Shown: positions 1 through 7,812, counted from the first letter of the stretch. The stretch: DNA of 36,809 nucleotides from Serinicoccus sediminis (GCF_004153545.1 NZ_SDVA01000024.1:1-36809), one strand, 5' to 3'. Made by a program: numbers and translations. The notes: generated by a model from the sequence alone, not told the origin.

Positions 1-1
1 C

Positions 2-1174
2 AGCCTGGAGTCCGCGGCGGCCGGCGAGCTGGCCGCGCGACGCCGCGCCGCCGAGCGTCGCGAGCGCCGCGCCCGGGAGCGGGCAACGGCGCAGGCGGTG
101 GGCGTGGGGGCGGCATACCTGCTGGAGCGCTGCGAGCAGGTCCTCGCCGCCGTCACGCAGGAGCGCGAGCGGGGGCGCGCCGAGCAGGCCGAGCGCGACC
201 AGGCGCTGGCCGCGGCCCGCCAGCGGGCCCGCGAGCTCGCCGACGACCTGCGCGACCCCACCGACTCGGTGCACGCCGACGAGATCGCCCGGGCCGAGCA
301 GCGACTGCGCATCGAGGCGCTGCAGGCGCGCTCGGTCGACGAGCTGGGGGTGTCGCCGGAGACGCTGGTGGAGGAGTACGGCCCGCACCTGCCGGTGCCG
401 CACATCCCCGGTCCTGACGACCCCGCGCCGGACGACCCGGACGCGGAGGCGCCGGAGCCGCAGCCCTTCGTCCGCGAGGTGCAGGACAAGCGGCTGCGCC
501 GGGCCGAGCGGCAGCTGGCCCAGCTGGGCAAGGTCAACCCCCTCGCGCTGGAGGAGTTCGCGGCGCTGGAGGAACGGCATACCTTCCTCACGGAGCAGGT
601 GGAGGACCTGCGGCGCTCCAAGGAGGACCTGCTGGAGATCGTCCGGTCGGTGGACGAACGGGTGGAGCGGGTCTTCACCGAGGCGTTCCACGACACCGCG
701 GCGCAGTTCGAGCGGGTGTTCTCGCGGCTCTTCCCCGGCGGTGAGGGGCGCATCACCCTGACCGACCCCGAGCACATGCTCACCACCGGCATCGAGGTGG
801 AGGCGCGGCCCCCGGGCAAGAAGATCAAGCGGCTCTCGCTGCTCTCCGGCGGCGAGCGCTCGCTCACCGCCGTGGCGCTGCTCGTCGCGATCTTCAAGGC
901 CAGGCCGAGCCCGTTCTACATCATGGACGAGGTCGAGGCGGCTCTGGACGACACCAACCTGGGGCGCCTCATCACGCTCTTCGAGGAGCTGCGCGACTCC
1001 AGCCAGCTCATCGTCATCACCCACCAGAAGCGGACCATGGAGATCGCCGACGCGCTCTACGGCGTGTCCATGCGCGGCGACGGCGTGACCACCGTCGTCA
1101 GCCAGCGGATCAAGGACGTCGCGGCCGACGGCGTCGAGCAGCCCACCCGCGACCCCGAGCCGGCGCCGGCGTGA
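2..1174 (+). CDS. smc: Chromosome segregation protein SMC, C-terminal part (5' end outside window)
   Basis: This is the C-terminal part of an SMC ATPase, which with ScpA/ScpB compacts and separates chromosomes. The reading frame is open from the window edge, so the N-terminal Walker A head, hinge and first coiled coil are missing. What remains starts in arginine/glutamate/alanine-rich coiled coil. It then reaches the C-terminal head: the ABC signature LSGGERS is encoded at about 842-862, and the Walker B segment FYIMDEVEAALDD begins at about 914. A D-loop and a switch histidine (ITHQKRTME) follow. A proline/acid-rich insert lies between coil and head (about 405-470). The stop overlaps the GTG start of the next gene (GTGA), suggesting translational coupling. 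Identity is seen directly; only the missing 5' part limits the call. Confidence 0.96.
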   Translation, partial: SLESAAAGELAARRRAAERRERRARERATAQAVGVGAAYLLERCEQVLAAVTQERERGRAEQAERDQALAAARQRARELADDLRDPTDSVHADEIARAEQRLRIEALQARSVDELGVSPETLVEEYGPHLPVPHIPGPDDPAPDDPDAEAPEPQPFVREVQDKRLRRAERQLAQLGKVNPLALEEFAALEERHTFLTEQVEDLRRSKEDLLEIVRSVDERVERVFTEAFHDTAAQFERVFSRLFPGGEGRITLTDPEHMLTTGIEVEARPPGKKIKRLSLLSGGERSLTAVALLVAIFKARPSPFYIMDEVEAALDDTNLGRLITLFEELRDSSQLIVITHQKRTMEIADALYGVSMRGDGVTTVVSQRIKDVAADGVEQPTRDPEPAPA

Positions 1175-1677
1175 CCGTCGTCTTCGGCGGCGCCGCGTTC
1201 CCCGCCTACGTCATCGACTCCGAGACCCTGCGTGAGGAGCTGCTCGACGAGGAGGAGACCCGGGAGTGGGTCGAGGAGACGCCCGAGGACCCGCACGCGG
1301 TCGCGCTGCTGCGGATGCTGGGCGAGCTCGACGCGGCGCTCGTCACGGGTCAGGACCGTCTGCACGAGCGCGAGCCCGGGACCCCGGCGTGGGCGACGGC
1401 CGCCGTCCGCCTGGCCCACGTGCACCACTGGCGCGCGGAGTTCGTCGACGCGCACGAGCTGCTGGACGCCGCCGAGGAGGTGCTGGCCGACGACGAGGCC
1501 CGGACGGCGCTGGTCCACCAGCACCGCGCCAAGGCGCTCTTCGACGAGGGGCGGTATGCCGAGGCGCACGCGGCCGCCGCCCGTGCCCTGGAGCTGCGCG
1601 AGCGCACCGGGGACGCGGGGCTCGTCGCCTCGACGCGGCAGGCCCTGGACCGGATCGCCCGGGAGCTGCCGGCCTGA
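1171..1677 (+). CDS. Hypothetical TPR-like protein downstream of smc
   Basis: The 168-residue protein starts at GTG 1171, overlapping the smc stop. I recognise no named family. The C-terminal two thirds consist of paired amphipathic helices with a tetratricopeptide-like rhythm: helix pairs around residues 80-115 (LAHVHHWRAEFVDAHELLDAA) and 115-150 (HQHRAKALFDEGRYAEAHAAAARAL), the second matching the TPR pattern with G, Y, A and A at the usual places. The N-terminal 50 residues are acidic. There is no signal peptide or membrane helix, so it should be cytosolic. TPR modules usually mediate protein contacts; a link to SMC is only suggested by the overlap. It contains one copy of the GGTATGCC word at 1553-1560. 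Confidence 0.85.
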   Translation: MTVVFGGAAFPAYVIDSETLREELLDEEETREWVEETPEDPHAVALLRMLGELDAALVTGQDRLHEREPGTPAWATAAVRLAHVHHWRAEFVDAHELLDAAEEVLADDEARTALVHQHRAKALFDEGRYAEAHAAAARALELRERTGDAGLVASTRQALDRIARELPA

Positions 1678-1699
1678 GCCGACCGTGCCGAGCCGGCCG

Positions 1700-1801
1700 G
1701 GCCGTGCGTCCGGAGCGTGCGGACCGTGCGTCCGGAGGGTGCGGACCGTGCGTCCGGAGCGTGCTGACCGAGCGTCTGGACGGTGCGGACCGTGCGTCCG
1801 G
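1700..1801 (+). repeat. Tandem array of about five 22-bp units
   Basis: Direct repeats run back to back with a 22-base period at 1700-1721, 1722-1743, 1744-1765, 1766-1787 and a partial unit at 1788-1801. The unit is close to GACCGTGCGTCCGGAG followed by SGTGCG; the fourth unit is the most diverged. At three of the junctions the arms CGGAC and GTCCG flank CGTGC, making a small perfect inverted repeat. The array fills much of the space between the TPR-like gene and the next gene. It could be an array of binding sites, a structured 3' end, or a simple slippage product. Confidence 0.9.
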
Positions 1802-1878
1802 TGTGAGGCCGCTCACGATCCGTGCGACACGCCCAGGACACGCCGGGGACGTGTTCGGTCCACCGCGACCAGGGGCGG

Positions 1879-1884
1879 CACACT
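1879..1884 (+). promoter_or_regulatory. -10 element of a leaderless promoter
   Basis: CACACT lies six bases before ATG 1891. The same six-base spacing recurs before several other starts in this window, so transcription probably begins at or next to the start codon. Confidence 0.5.
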
Positions 1885-1890
1885 GGGCGC

Positions 1891-2322
1891 ATGCTTGCAC
1901 TTGTCCTGGCCATGCTGCTGTGTGTCGCCCTGGGCGCGGGGGTCGTGGGGTTCGTCATGATCGAGGCGCGTCGCGAGGGGCGGGGTGGGTTCTGGACCCC
2001 GGAGGGCGAGGAGCTCATCGCCGGCGCCCGCCGACGGGGCGAGCAGGTCCGCCACCGCGGCGAGCAGCTCGGCCGGTCGGCCGCCCAGCGCACGCAGGCC
2101 CTGCGTGACCGGAGGCAGGCCGCCACCGCCTCGGCCGCGTCCGGACCGACCGGGCAGCACGAGCCGGCCCCGGCCGCCGCGGCCCGGCCGGAGCCCACGT
2201 CCACCCCGGCGGGTCGGGTCGCCCCGCCGGCCGAGCACCGTGCGACGGACGAACGTCGTACGACGGACGAGCGTCGTGAGCCGGGCGAGGACGAGCACGA
2301 GGGATACCGCGCCGCCAGCTGA
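1891..2322 (+). CDS. Small single-pass membrane protein of unknown function
   Basis: The 143-residue protein starts with a hydrophobic helix (MLALVLAMLLCVALGAGVVG, residues 1-20) that serves as a membrane anchor, followed by a positively charged stretch (IEARREGRGG). A basic helical part follows (residues 50-75), then a low-complexity Ala/Pro/Arg/Glu tail. The expected topology is N-terminus in the membrane with the charged tail in the cytosol by the positive-inside rule. I chose ATG 1891 because a -10-like CACACT sits six bases upstream and the hydrophobic helix begins there; an in-frame start at 1822 would add an unlikely polar extension. No family is recognised. It sits between the smc block and ftsY. 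Confidence 0.75.
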   Translation: MLALVLAMLLCVALGAGVVGFVMIEARREGRGGFWTPEGEELIAGARRRGEQVRHRGEQLGRSAAQRTQALRDRRQAATASAASGPTGQHEPAPAAAARPEPTSTPAGRVAPPAEHRATDERRTTDERREPGEDEHEGYRAAS

Positions 2323-2369
2323 GCCGGTGGCCCCGGCGCTGTCGTGTCGGGGTGCCCTCCCTGTTCTGA

Positions 2370-2375
2370 GAGACT
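2370..2375 (+). promoter_or_regulatory. -10 element of a leaderless ftsY promoter
   Basis: GAGACT followed by six bases (GGGCCC) precedes the GTG start of ftsY, and no Shine-Dalgarno sequence is visible. The sequence from the hexamer to the start closely resembles that before the previous gene (ACTGGGC-N2-start). Confidence 0.5.
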
Positions 2376-2381
2376 GGGCCC

Positions 2382-3569
2382 GTGGGACCGATCAATGAGC
2401 TCTGGGAGATCCTGACCCTCGTCACCGTCGTGGTGCTCGGGGGTCTCGCGTTGCTGGTCGCGCTGGTGCGCGGTCGTGGTGGCGACACCGCGACCCTGGA
2501 CCGCGACGGCCGGACGGCCGGCGACGGCTCCGAGGGCGACGTCCTCGTCGAGGAGCCTCCCGCCCCGAGCGGTGAGGTCGAGAACCGTGGTGGCGGGGTC
2601 GCCGTCGAGGAGCCGGAGGCGCCCACCCCCACCCTGGAGCGGCCCGACTCGGCGCGCGGCCGGCTCCAGCGGCTGCGGGCCCGGCTGGCCCGGTCCAACA
2701 CCGCCATCGGGCAGGCGCTGCTGTCGCTGCTGTCCCGGGGCGGTCTCGACGAGCAGGCCTGGGAGGACGTCGAGGACACCCTCCTCGCCTCCGACCTCGG
2801 GGTGGAGGCGACCCAGGAGCTCGTCGACTCGCTGCGCACGCGGGTCAAGGTCGAGGGCACCAGCGACGTCCAGCAGGTGCGGCAGTGGCTGTACGACGAC
2901 CTGCTGCGGCTGGTGGACCCCTCCCTGGACCGCCGCATCGCGGCGAGCCGCTCCGCCGAGCACCCCGCGGTCATCCTCGTCGTCGGCGTCAACGGCACCG
3001 GGAAGACGACGACGGTCGGCAAGCTGGGGCGGGTGCTCGTGGCCGAGGACAAGGACGTGCTCTTCGGGGCGGCCGACACCTTCCGCGCGGCCGCGGCCGA
3101 CCAGCTGCAGACCTGGGGCGAGCGGGTCGGGGTGCCCACGGTCCGCTCCCACACCGAGGGCGCCGACCCGGCCTCGGTCGCCTACGACGCGGTCAGGGGC
3201 GGGGTGGAGGCCGAGGTCGACGTCGTGCTCGTCGACACGGCCGGCCGCCTGCACACCAAGCGCGGCCTGATGGACGAGCTCGGCAAGATCAAGCGGGTCG
3301 TGGAGAAGGTCGCCCCGGTGGGCGAGGTGCTGCTCGTCCTGGACGCGACCACCGGGCAGAACGGCATGCGTCAGGCCGAGGAGTTCGCCAAGGAGGTCGC
3401 CATCACCGGCATCGTGCTCACCAAGATGGACGGCACCGCCAAGGGCGGCATCGTCGTCAACGTGCAGCGCAAGCTCGGGGTGCCGGTCAAGCTCATCGGC
3501 CTCGGCGAGGGCCCCGACGACCTGGCGCCGTTCGACCCGGAGGCCTTCGTCGGGGCGATCGTCGGCTGA
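2382..3569 (+). CDS. ftsY: Signal recognition particle receptor FtsY
   Basis: FtsY is the membrane-associated GTPase that receives ribosome-SRP complexes and passes nascent membrane proteins to SecYEG. The 395-residue protein has an N-terminal hydrophobic segment (about residues 10-29), as in many actinobacterial FtsY proteins, then an acidic/proline linker to about residue 85. The N domain and GTPase G domain follow. The P-loop GVNGTGKTTT starts at residue 202. DTAGR (G3) and TKMDGTAKGG (G4 and following) are intact, and the end matches the usual LIGLGEGPDDLAPFD closing motif. The GTG start at 2382 follows a -10-like hexamer by six bases. It is clustered with smc and ffh, a common arrangement. 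Confidence 0.97.
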   Translation: MGPINELWEILTLVTVVVLGGLALLVALVRGRGGDTATLDRDGRTAGDGSEGDVLVEEPPAPSGEVENRGGGVAVEEPEAPTPTLERPDSARGRLQRLRARLARSNTAIGQALLSLLSRGGLDEQAWEDVEDTLLASDLGVEATQELVDSLRTRVKVEGTSDVQQVRQWLYDDLLRLVDPSLDRRIAASRSAEHPAVILVVGVNGTGKTTTVGKLGRVLVAEDKDVLFGAADTFRAAAADQLQTWGERVGVPTVRSHTEGADPASVAYDAVRGGVEAEVDVVLVDTAGRLHTKRGLMDELGKIKRVVEKVAPVGEVLLVLDATTGQNGMRQAEEFAKEVAITGIVLTKMDGTAKGGIVVNVQRKLGVPVKLIGLGEGPDDLAPFDPEAFVGAIVG

Positions 3570-3600
3570 CCCGCGCCGACGCGTCGGGCACCGGGGCTCC

Positions 3601-3622
3601 CTGCGGTGACGCACCACCGCAG
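3601..3622 (+). terminator. Hairpin between ftsY and ffh, possible terminator
   Basis: CTGCGGTG (3601-3608) pairs perfectly with CACCGCAG (3615-3622) across a six-base loop, 31 bases after the ftsY stop. No T-tract follows, which is usual in high-GC actinobacteria, so terminator function is an inference from position. Confidence 0.5.
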
Positions 3623-3653
3623 CGGGGCGACGCCGCGCCGGCGCACCGGCACG

Positions 3654-3659
3654 TATCCT
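3654..3659 (+). promoter_or_regulatory. -10 element of a leaderless ffh promoter
   Basis: TATCCT fits the actinobacterial TANNNT -10 pattern and lies seven bases before the GTG start of ffh. It suggests that ffh has its own transcript after the ftsY hairpin. Confidence 0.6.
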
Positions 3660-3666
3660 TGGGCGG

Positions 3667-5298
3667 GTGTTCACCAGCCTCTCCGACCGCCTGACGCAGA
3701 CCTTCCGCAACCTCAAGCGCAAGGGCACCGTCACCGAGTCCGACCTCAACTCCACCGTCCGTGACATCCGGATGGCTCTGCTGGACGCCGACGTGGCGCT
3801 GCCGGTGGTCAAGGAGTTCACCGGACGGATCCGTGAGCGGGGGCTCGGCGCGGAGGTCCACCAGGCGCTCAACCCGGCCCAGCAGATCGTCAAGATCGTC
3901 AACGAGGAGCTCGTCGCCATCCTCGGCGGCCAGACCCGCCGGCTCAACCTGGCCAAGAACCCTCCGACCGTCATCATGCTGGCCGGTCTGCAGGGCTCGG
4001 GCAAGACGACCTTCGCGGGCAAGCTCGGCAAGTGGCTGGCCGACCAGGGGCACACCCCGCTCCTCGTCGCCGCCGACCTGCAGCGCCCCAACGCCGTCAC
4101 CCAGCTCGAGGTGGTCGGTCAGCGCGCCGGTGTCCCCGTCTTCGCGCCCGAGCGCGGCAACATCTTCGGCCACGACGCGGCCCTGGACTCGGGGGAGGGG
4201 ACGCGCTCCTTCGGCGACCCCGTCGACGTGGCGGTGGACGGCGTCGAGGAGGCGCGGCGCAAGAGCCACGACGTCGTCATCATCGACACGGCGGGCCGAC
4301 TCGCGGTCGACGTCGACCTCATGCGGCAGGCGCACGACATCCGGCTGGAGACGCAGGCGGACGAGGTGCTCTTCGTCATCGACGCGATGATCGGGCAGGC
4401 GGCCGTGGAGACGGCCAAGGCCTTCGCCGACGGCGTCGGCATCACCGGGTCGGTGCTCTCCAAGCTGGACGGCGACGCGCGCGGTGGTGCCGCGCTCTCG
4501 GTGGCCACGGTGACCGGGCAGCCCATCCTTTTCGCCTCCACCGGGGAGGGCGTCAAGGACATCGAGCTGTTCCACCCCGACCGGATGGCCTCGCGCATCC
4601 TCGACATGGGTGACGTCCTGACCCTCATCGAGCAGGCCGAGCAGGCTTTCGACCAGGCGCAGGCGAAGGAGATGACCCGCAAGTTCCTCTCCGACGAGGA
4701 CTTCACCTTCGACGACTTCCTCGAGCAGATGTCGGCGATCAAGCGGATGGGTTCGCTGAAGCAGATGCTCGGCATGATGCCGGGGATGCAGGGCATGAAG
4801 GCGCAGCTGGACTCCCTGGACGAGCGCGAGTTCGACCGGGTCGAGGCCATGGTCCGGTCCATGACGCCGCTGGAGCGCGGCCACCCCAAGATCATCAACG
4901 GCTCGCGGCGAGCCCGGATCGCCCGCGGCTCGGGCGTGAGCGTCGGCGAGGTCAACCAGCTCATCGAGCGCTTCGGCGAGGCGCAGAAGATGATGCGCCA
5001 GCTCAAGAAGGGCGGCGGCATGCCCGGTATGCCGGGGATGCCCGGCATGGGTGGCGCCGGCGGGGCCAGGAAGGGCAAGGCCCCGCAGCGCAAGAAGGGC
5101 AAGTCGGGCAACCCGGCCAAGCGCGCCCAGCAGGAGCGGGACGCCGAGGCCAGGCAGCAGGCGGCGCGGGAGAAGTCCTTCGAGAGCGCCTTCGGGGCGG
5201 GGGCGGCCGGGGCCGACGACGCCGCGGAGGGACAGGACCTGTCCGGGCTGAAGCTGCCCCAGGGCTTCGAGAAGTACCTCGACGGCGGCAAGGGCTGA
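3667..5298 (+). CDS. ffh: Signal recognition particle protein Ffh
   Basis: Ffh is the protein subunit of the bacterial signal recognition particle: it binds 4.5S RNA and signal sequences and docks to FtsY. The 543-residue protein has the N domain (residues 1-90) and a G domain with P-loop GLQGSGKTTF starting at residue 107. It also has DTAGRL, a TGSVLSKLDGDARGG guanine-binding region, and a methionine-rich M domain (about 325-455) with the QMLGMMPGMQ finger-loop type motif. After the M domain comes a repetitive GMPGMPGMPGMGG stretch and a basic tail, ending in a segment (LKLPQGFEKYLDGGKG) that is common in actinobacterial Ffh. The gene for 4.5S RNA is not in this window. GTG 3667 is the start that begins the family's usual MFTSLSDRL N-terminus. 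Confidence 0.97.
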   Translation: MFTSLSDRLTQTFRNLKRKGTVTESDLNSTVRDIRMALLDADVALPVVKEFTGRIRERGLGAEVHQALNPAQQIVKIVNEELVAILGGQTRRLNLAKNPPTVIMLAGLQGSGKTTFAGKLGKWLADQGHTPLLVAADLQRPNAVTQLEVVGQRAGVPVFAPERGNIFGHDAALDSGEGTRSFGDPVDVAVDGVEEARRKSHDVVIIDTAGRLAVDVDLMRQAHDIRLETQADEVLFVIDAMIGQAAVETAKAFADGVGITGSVLSKLDGDARGGAALSVATVTGQPILFASTGEGVKDIELFHPDRMASRILDMGDVLTLIEQAEQAFDQAQAKEMTRKFLSDEDFTFDDFLEQMSAIKRMGSLKQMLGMMPGMQGMKAQLDSLDEREFDRVEAMVRSMTPLERGHPKIINGSRRARIARGSGVSVGEVNQLIERFGEAQKMMRQLKKGGGMPGMPGMPGMGGAGGARKGKAPQRKKGKSGNPAKRAQQERDAEARQQAAREKSFESAFGAGAAGADDAAEGQDLSGLKLPQGFEKYLDGGKG

Positions 5299-5333
5299 GG
5301 GGCGGGCAGGTCCGGCCGGTCTGTCGGCGCCCC
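5299..5333 (+). terminator. Imperfect hairpin after ffh, possible terminator
   Basis: Directly after the ffh stop, GGGGCG (5299-5304) can pair with CGCCCC (5328-5333). The enclosed bases can form a second short stem with wobble pairs. No T-tract follows. Confidence 0.4.
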
Positions 5334-5337
5334 GTGG

Positions 5338-5343
5338 CACAGT
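5338..5343 (+). promoter_or_regulatory. -10 element of a leaderless promoter for the M4 peptidase
   Basis: CACAGT lies exactly six bases (GAGGCC) before ATG 5350, repeating the layout seen before the genes at 1891 and 2382. Confidence 0.45.
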
Positions 5344-5349
5344 GAGGCC

Positions 5350-6498
5350 ATGACGGGGACACGCTGCACGATCATCCCGGGCTACCTGCTGGCCCGTATC
5401 GCCGAGGCCGAGCCGCAGCTGGCGTCGGCGATGGAGTTCACGCTGCGCGACAGCGCGGACACGCGGGGTCGGCGCGAGATCGAGGCGACCCGCTGGCCCG
5501 GGGGCCACGCCCCGCTGCAGGGCGGCATCATGCCGCCGACCATGCCCGCCCCTGGCGCGGCCACCAGCACCGTCCCGCGCCCCGGCGACCTGTCCGGCGT
5601 GCTGCCGGAGCAGGCCTCGCCCGACCGCCGGGTCCACGACGCCGAGGGCGGCACCGCCCTGCCCGGCCGCCTCGTGCGGACCGAGGACGACCCGCAGACC
5701 GGCGACGGCGCGGTGAGCCAGGCCTACGACGGGCTGGGCTCGACCTGGGACCTGCTGGCCCGGGCCTACGGGCGCGACTCGCTGGACGGCGACGGGCTGC
5801 TCCTGCGCGCCACCGTCCACTACGGACGCGACTACGCCAACGCCTTCTGGGACGGCCGCCAGATGGTCTTCGGCGACGGGGACGGGGTCTACTTCACCGG
5901 GTTCACCCGGAGCCTGGACGTCATCGCCCACGAGCTGGCGCACGGGCTCGTGCAGTACACCGCCGGCCTCACCTACGTCGGCCAGTCCGGGGCGCTCAAC
6001 GAGTCGGTGTGTGACGTCGTCGGGTCGCTCGTCAGCCAGCGGGTGCGGGACCAGGTCGCCACGGAGGCGGACTGGCTCGTCGGCGCCGACCTGTTCACCG
6101 ACCGGGTGCAGGGGGTGGCGCTGCGCTCGATGGCCGCCCCCGGGACGGCCTACGACGACCCGGTGCTGGGCCGGGACCCGCAGCCGGCACACCTCGACGA
6201 CTACGTCGACCTGCCGCACGACGCCGACCACGACAACGGGGGCGTCCACATCAACTCGGGCATCCCCAACAAGGCGTTCCACCTCTTCGCGACGGGGCTC
6301 GGCGGGCGGTCGTGGGAGCGTGCCGGCCAGGTCTGGTACGACACGCTCGCCACCCGGGGTCGTCTCCCGCGGGACGTCGGTTTCGCCGGTTTCGCCGCCG
6401 CGACGCTGGTCTCGGCGCGGGAGCGGTACGCCGAGGAGCCGGAGGTCGTCGACGCGCTCCTGCAGGCGTGGGCCGGGGTCGGCCTCGAGGTGCCCTGA
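5350..6498 (+). CDS. Protealysin-like M4 family zinc metallopeptidase, no signal peptide
   Basis: This is a thermolysin-fold neutral metallopeptidase. The zinc motif HELAH is at residues 194-198, with the third ligand in GALNES (Glu218), followed by an Asp four residues on as in GxxNExxSD motifs. The transition-state histidine is in NGGVHINSGIPNKAF (His300). At 382 residues it is much shorter than secreted thermolysins, and the N-terminus (CTIIPGYLLARIAE) has no signal peptide. A short propeptide of about 50-100 residues precedes the catalytic domain. This is the architecture of protealysin-like peptidases, which are made in the cytosol. Such genes often neighbour a small inhibitor gene (emfourin); here the next gene is a DNA glycosylase, so I see no partner. 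The substrate is unknown. Confidence 0.92.
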   Translation: MTGTRCTIIPGYLLARIAEAEPQLASAMEFTLRDSADTRGRREIEATRWPGGHAPLQGGIMPPTMPAPGAATSTVPRPGDLSGVLPEQASPDRRVHDAEGGTALPGRLVRTEDDPQTGDGAVSQAYDGLGSTWDLLARAYGRDSLDGDGLLLRATVHYGRDYANAFWDGRQMVFGDGDGVYFTGFTRSLDVIAHELAHGLVQYTAGLTYVGQSGALNESVCDVVGSLVSQRVRDQVATEADWLVGADLFTDRVQGVALRSMAAPGTAYDDPVLGRDPQPAHLDDYVDLPHDADHDNGGVHINSGIPNKAFHLFATGLGGRSWERAGQVWYDTLATRGRLPRDVGFAGFAAATLVSARERYAEEPEVVDALLQAWAGVGLEVP

Positions 6499-7079
6499 TG
6501 GCGGCGCGGTTCACGCGGGCCGAGCTCGACTTTTTCCGCGGTGCGCACGTCCCGGACCTGCTGCCGGGGCCTGACGGCCCGCCGCTGCGGCTGCTCTTCG
6601 TGGGCATCAACCCGGGCCTGTGGACGGCGGCGACGCAGACCCACTTCGCCCACCCGGGCAACCGGTTCTACCCCGCCCTGGAGCGGGCGGGCATCATCGG
6701 CCGGCCGGTCGACCCCGCCGCGGGGATGAGCGCGGAGGACCGGGACCACCTCCTGCAGCGGGGGATCGGCATCACCAACCTCGTGCGCCGTGCCAGCGCC
6801 CGGGCCGACGAGTTCACCCCGGAGGAGCTGCGCGAGGGGGCGACGCGGCTGGCGCGGACGGTGCGTCGGGCCCGACCCGCGGTGGTCGCCGTCGCCGGGA
6901 TCACGGCATACCGCGGGGCGTTCGGGGCGCGAGGGGCGGCGGTGGGCCGTCAGCCCACCGACCTGGAGGGTGCCCAGCTGTGGGTGGTGCCGAACCCCAG
7001 CGGGCTCAACGCCCACGAGACCGTCGACTCCCTGGCCCGGGCCTACGCCGAGCCCGCCCGGGCGGCCGGCCTGCGGTGA
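6498..7079 (+). CDS. mug: Mismatch-specific uracil/thymine-DNA glycosylase, Mug family
   Basis: The protein would remove uracil, or ethenocytosine-type lesions, from mispaired DNA as the first step of base excision repair. The 193-residue sequence carries both family motifs: GINPG at residues 36-40, in the loop that positions the catalytic water with Asn38, and NPSGLN at 166-171, the intercalation loop. The size matches Mug/TDG proteins of about 170-200 residues. ATG 6498 shares its first base with the stop of the peptidase gene (TGATG), so the two are translationally coupled. One GGCATACC word lies in it at 6905-6912, encoding Ala-Tyr with a rare GCA codon. Family assignment is firm; substrate preference is not visible. 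Confidence 0.92.
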   Translation: MAARFTRAELDFFRGAHVPDLLPGPDGPPLRLLFVGINPGLWTAATQTHFAHPGNRFYPALERAGIIGRPVDPAAGMSAEDRDHLLQRGIGITNLVRRASARADEFTPEELREGATRLARTVRRARPAVVAVAGITAYRGAFGARGAAVGRQPTDLEGAQLWVVPNPSGLNAHETVDSLARAYAEPARAAGLR

Positions 7080-7173
7080 GCCGGGCGACGTGAAGCCTGC
7101 GGGGGGACGGCGCCGGTGGTGGGGCCGTGGCGGACCCGGAGGCGCGCAGCCGCGCCTCGTTGACCGTGACGCG

Positions 7174-7812
7174 GTGCGGGCTGTCTCGCTGACGACCGCC
7201 CGTCGCGAGGCCCTGCTGGCCGAGCAGGCCTACGAGGAGGGTGTCCGGGCGGCCCAGAACCGGCTGACGCGGGCGGGCGAGGACCCGCTGGTGCAGGAAT
7301 TGGACGGGTGGCGGCTCGGGCGGCAGACCCTGCGGGCCGACGTGCGGGAGCGGGTCCTTCTGCCGACCACGCGCTTCGACCTGCTGATCTCCGGCACACC
7401 TGTCTGGATCGCGCAGACGGTCGACGCCAGCGCCGAGGGCGAGCCACCGGACCGGCGGGTGCGCCCCCGGCTGGACGACCGACGACGCGTCCGCCTGAGG
7501 GTGCACGATCTCACCTGGCAGGAGGAGCTGGGGGTGCCGGCGGAGCTCCTGGACGAGGCCGAGCGGTTCGTCACGTCGGGCCGGTCCGTCGTCGGAGCGC
7601 TCGCCCGGGCCAGGACGGACCGGCAGCGCCGCATCACCGCGGCGCTCCAGGAGCTGGAGCGAGCCCGCCACGACCGTCGGCGGCTGGAGGTGGCGTGGAT
7701 GACCGTCGAGGACCTGGAGGGCGCCTGGCCGCTGCCTCCCGACCTCCCCCTCGTCACCCGGCGGGAGGACGGCCCGGACGTGCCTGCAGAGGACCCCACC
7801 CGCGACGGCTGA
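7174..7812 (+). CDS. Hypothetical protein, about 212 residues
   Basis: I recognise no family. The frame shows the strong third-position G/C bias of real genes here. The protein has a helical N-terminal part (ARREALLAEQAYEEGVRAAQNRL), a central mixed region with VLLPTTRFDLLISGTPVWIAQTVDA, and a C-terminal coiled-coil-like part rich in Arg and Glu (about residues 145-185). There is no membrane helix or signal peptide. The start is uncertain: GTG 7174 is the one I prefer, while GTG 7090, 11 bases after the mug stop, would add a low-complexity Gly/Arg/Trp segment. Neither has a clear ribosome binding site. It probably belongs to the M4 peptidase-mug transcript. It converges with the GNAT gene. 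Confidence 0.65.
   Translation: MRAVSLTTARREALLAEQAYEEGVRAAQNRLTRAGEDPLVQELDGWRLGRQTLRADVRERVLLPTTRFDLLISGTPVWIAQTVDASAEGEPPDRRVRPRLDDRRRVRLRVHDLTWQEELGVPAELLDEAERFVTSGRSVVGALARARTDRQRRITAALQELERARHDRRRLEVAWMTVEDLEGAWPLPPDLPLVTRREDGPDVPAEDPTRDG

Noticed and set aside
1171-1174. Frameshift between smc and the next gene
   Set aside because: The four-base overlap GTGA is normal translational coupling, and the smc C-terminus is complete.
1700-1801. CRISPR-like repeat array
   Set aside because: The repeats are adjacent with no spacers and there are no cas genes nearby.
1350-4100. A 916-codon minus-strand open frame across ftsY
   Set aside because: It crosses intact genes on the other strand, has no recognisable domains, and its codon pattern is the mirror of theirs.
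3493-6282. A 929-codon open frame on the minus strand opposite ffh and the M4 peptidase
   Set aside because: It is an antisense shadow created by very high GC; the protein is low in complexity, and the opposite strand encodes intact known families.
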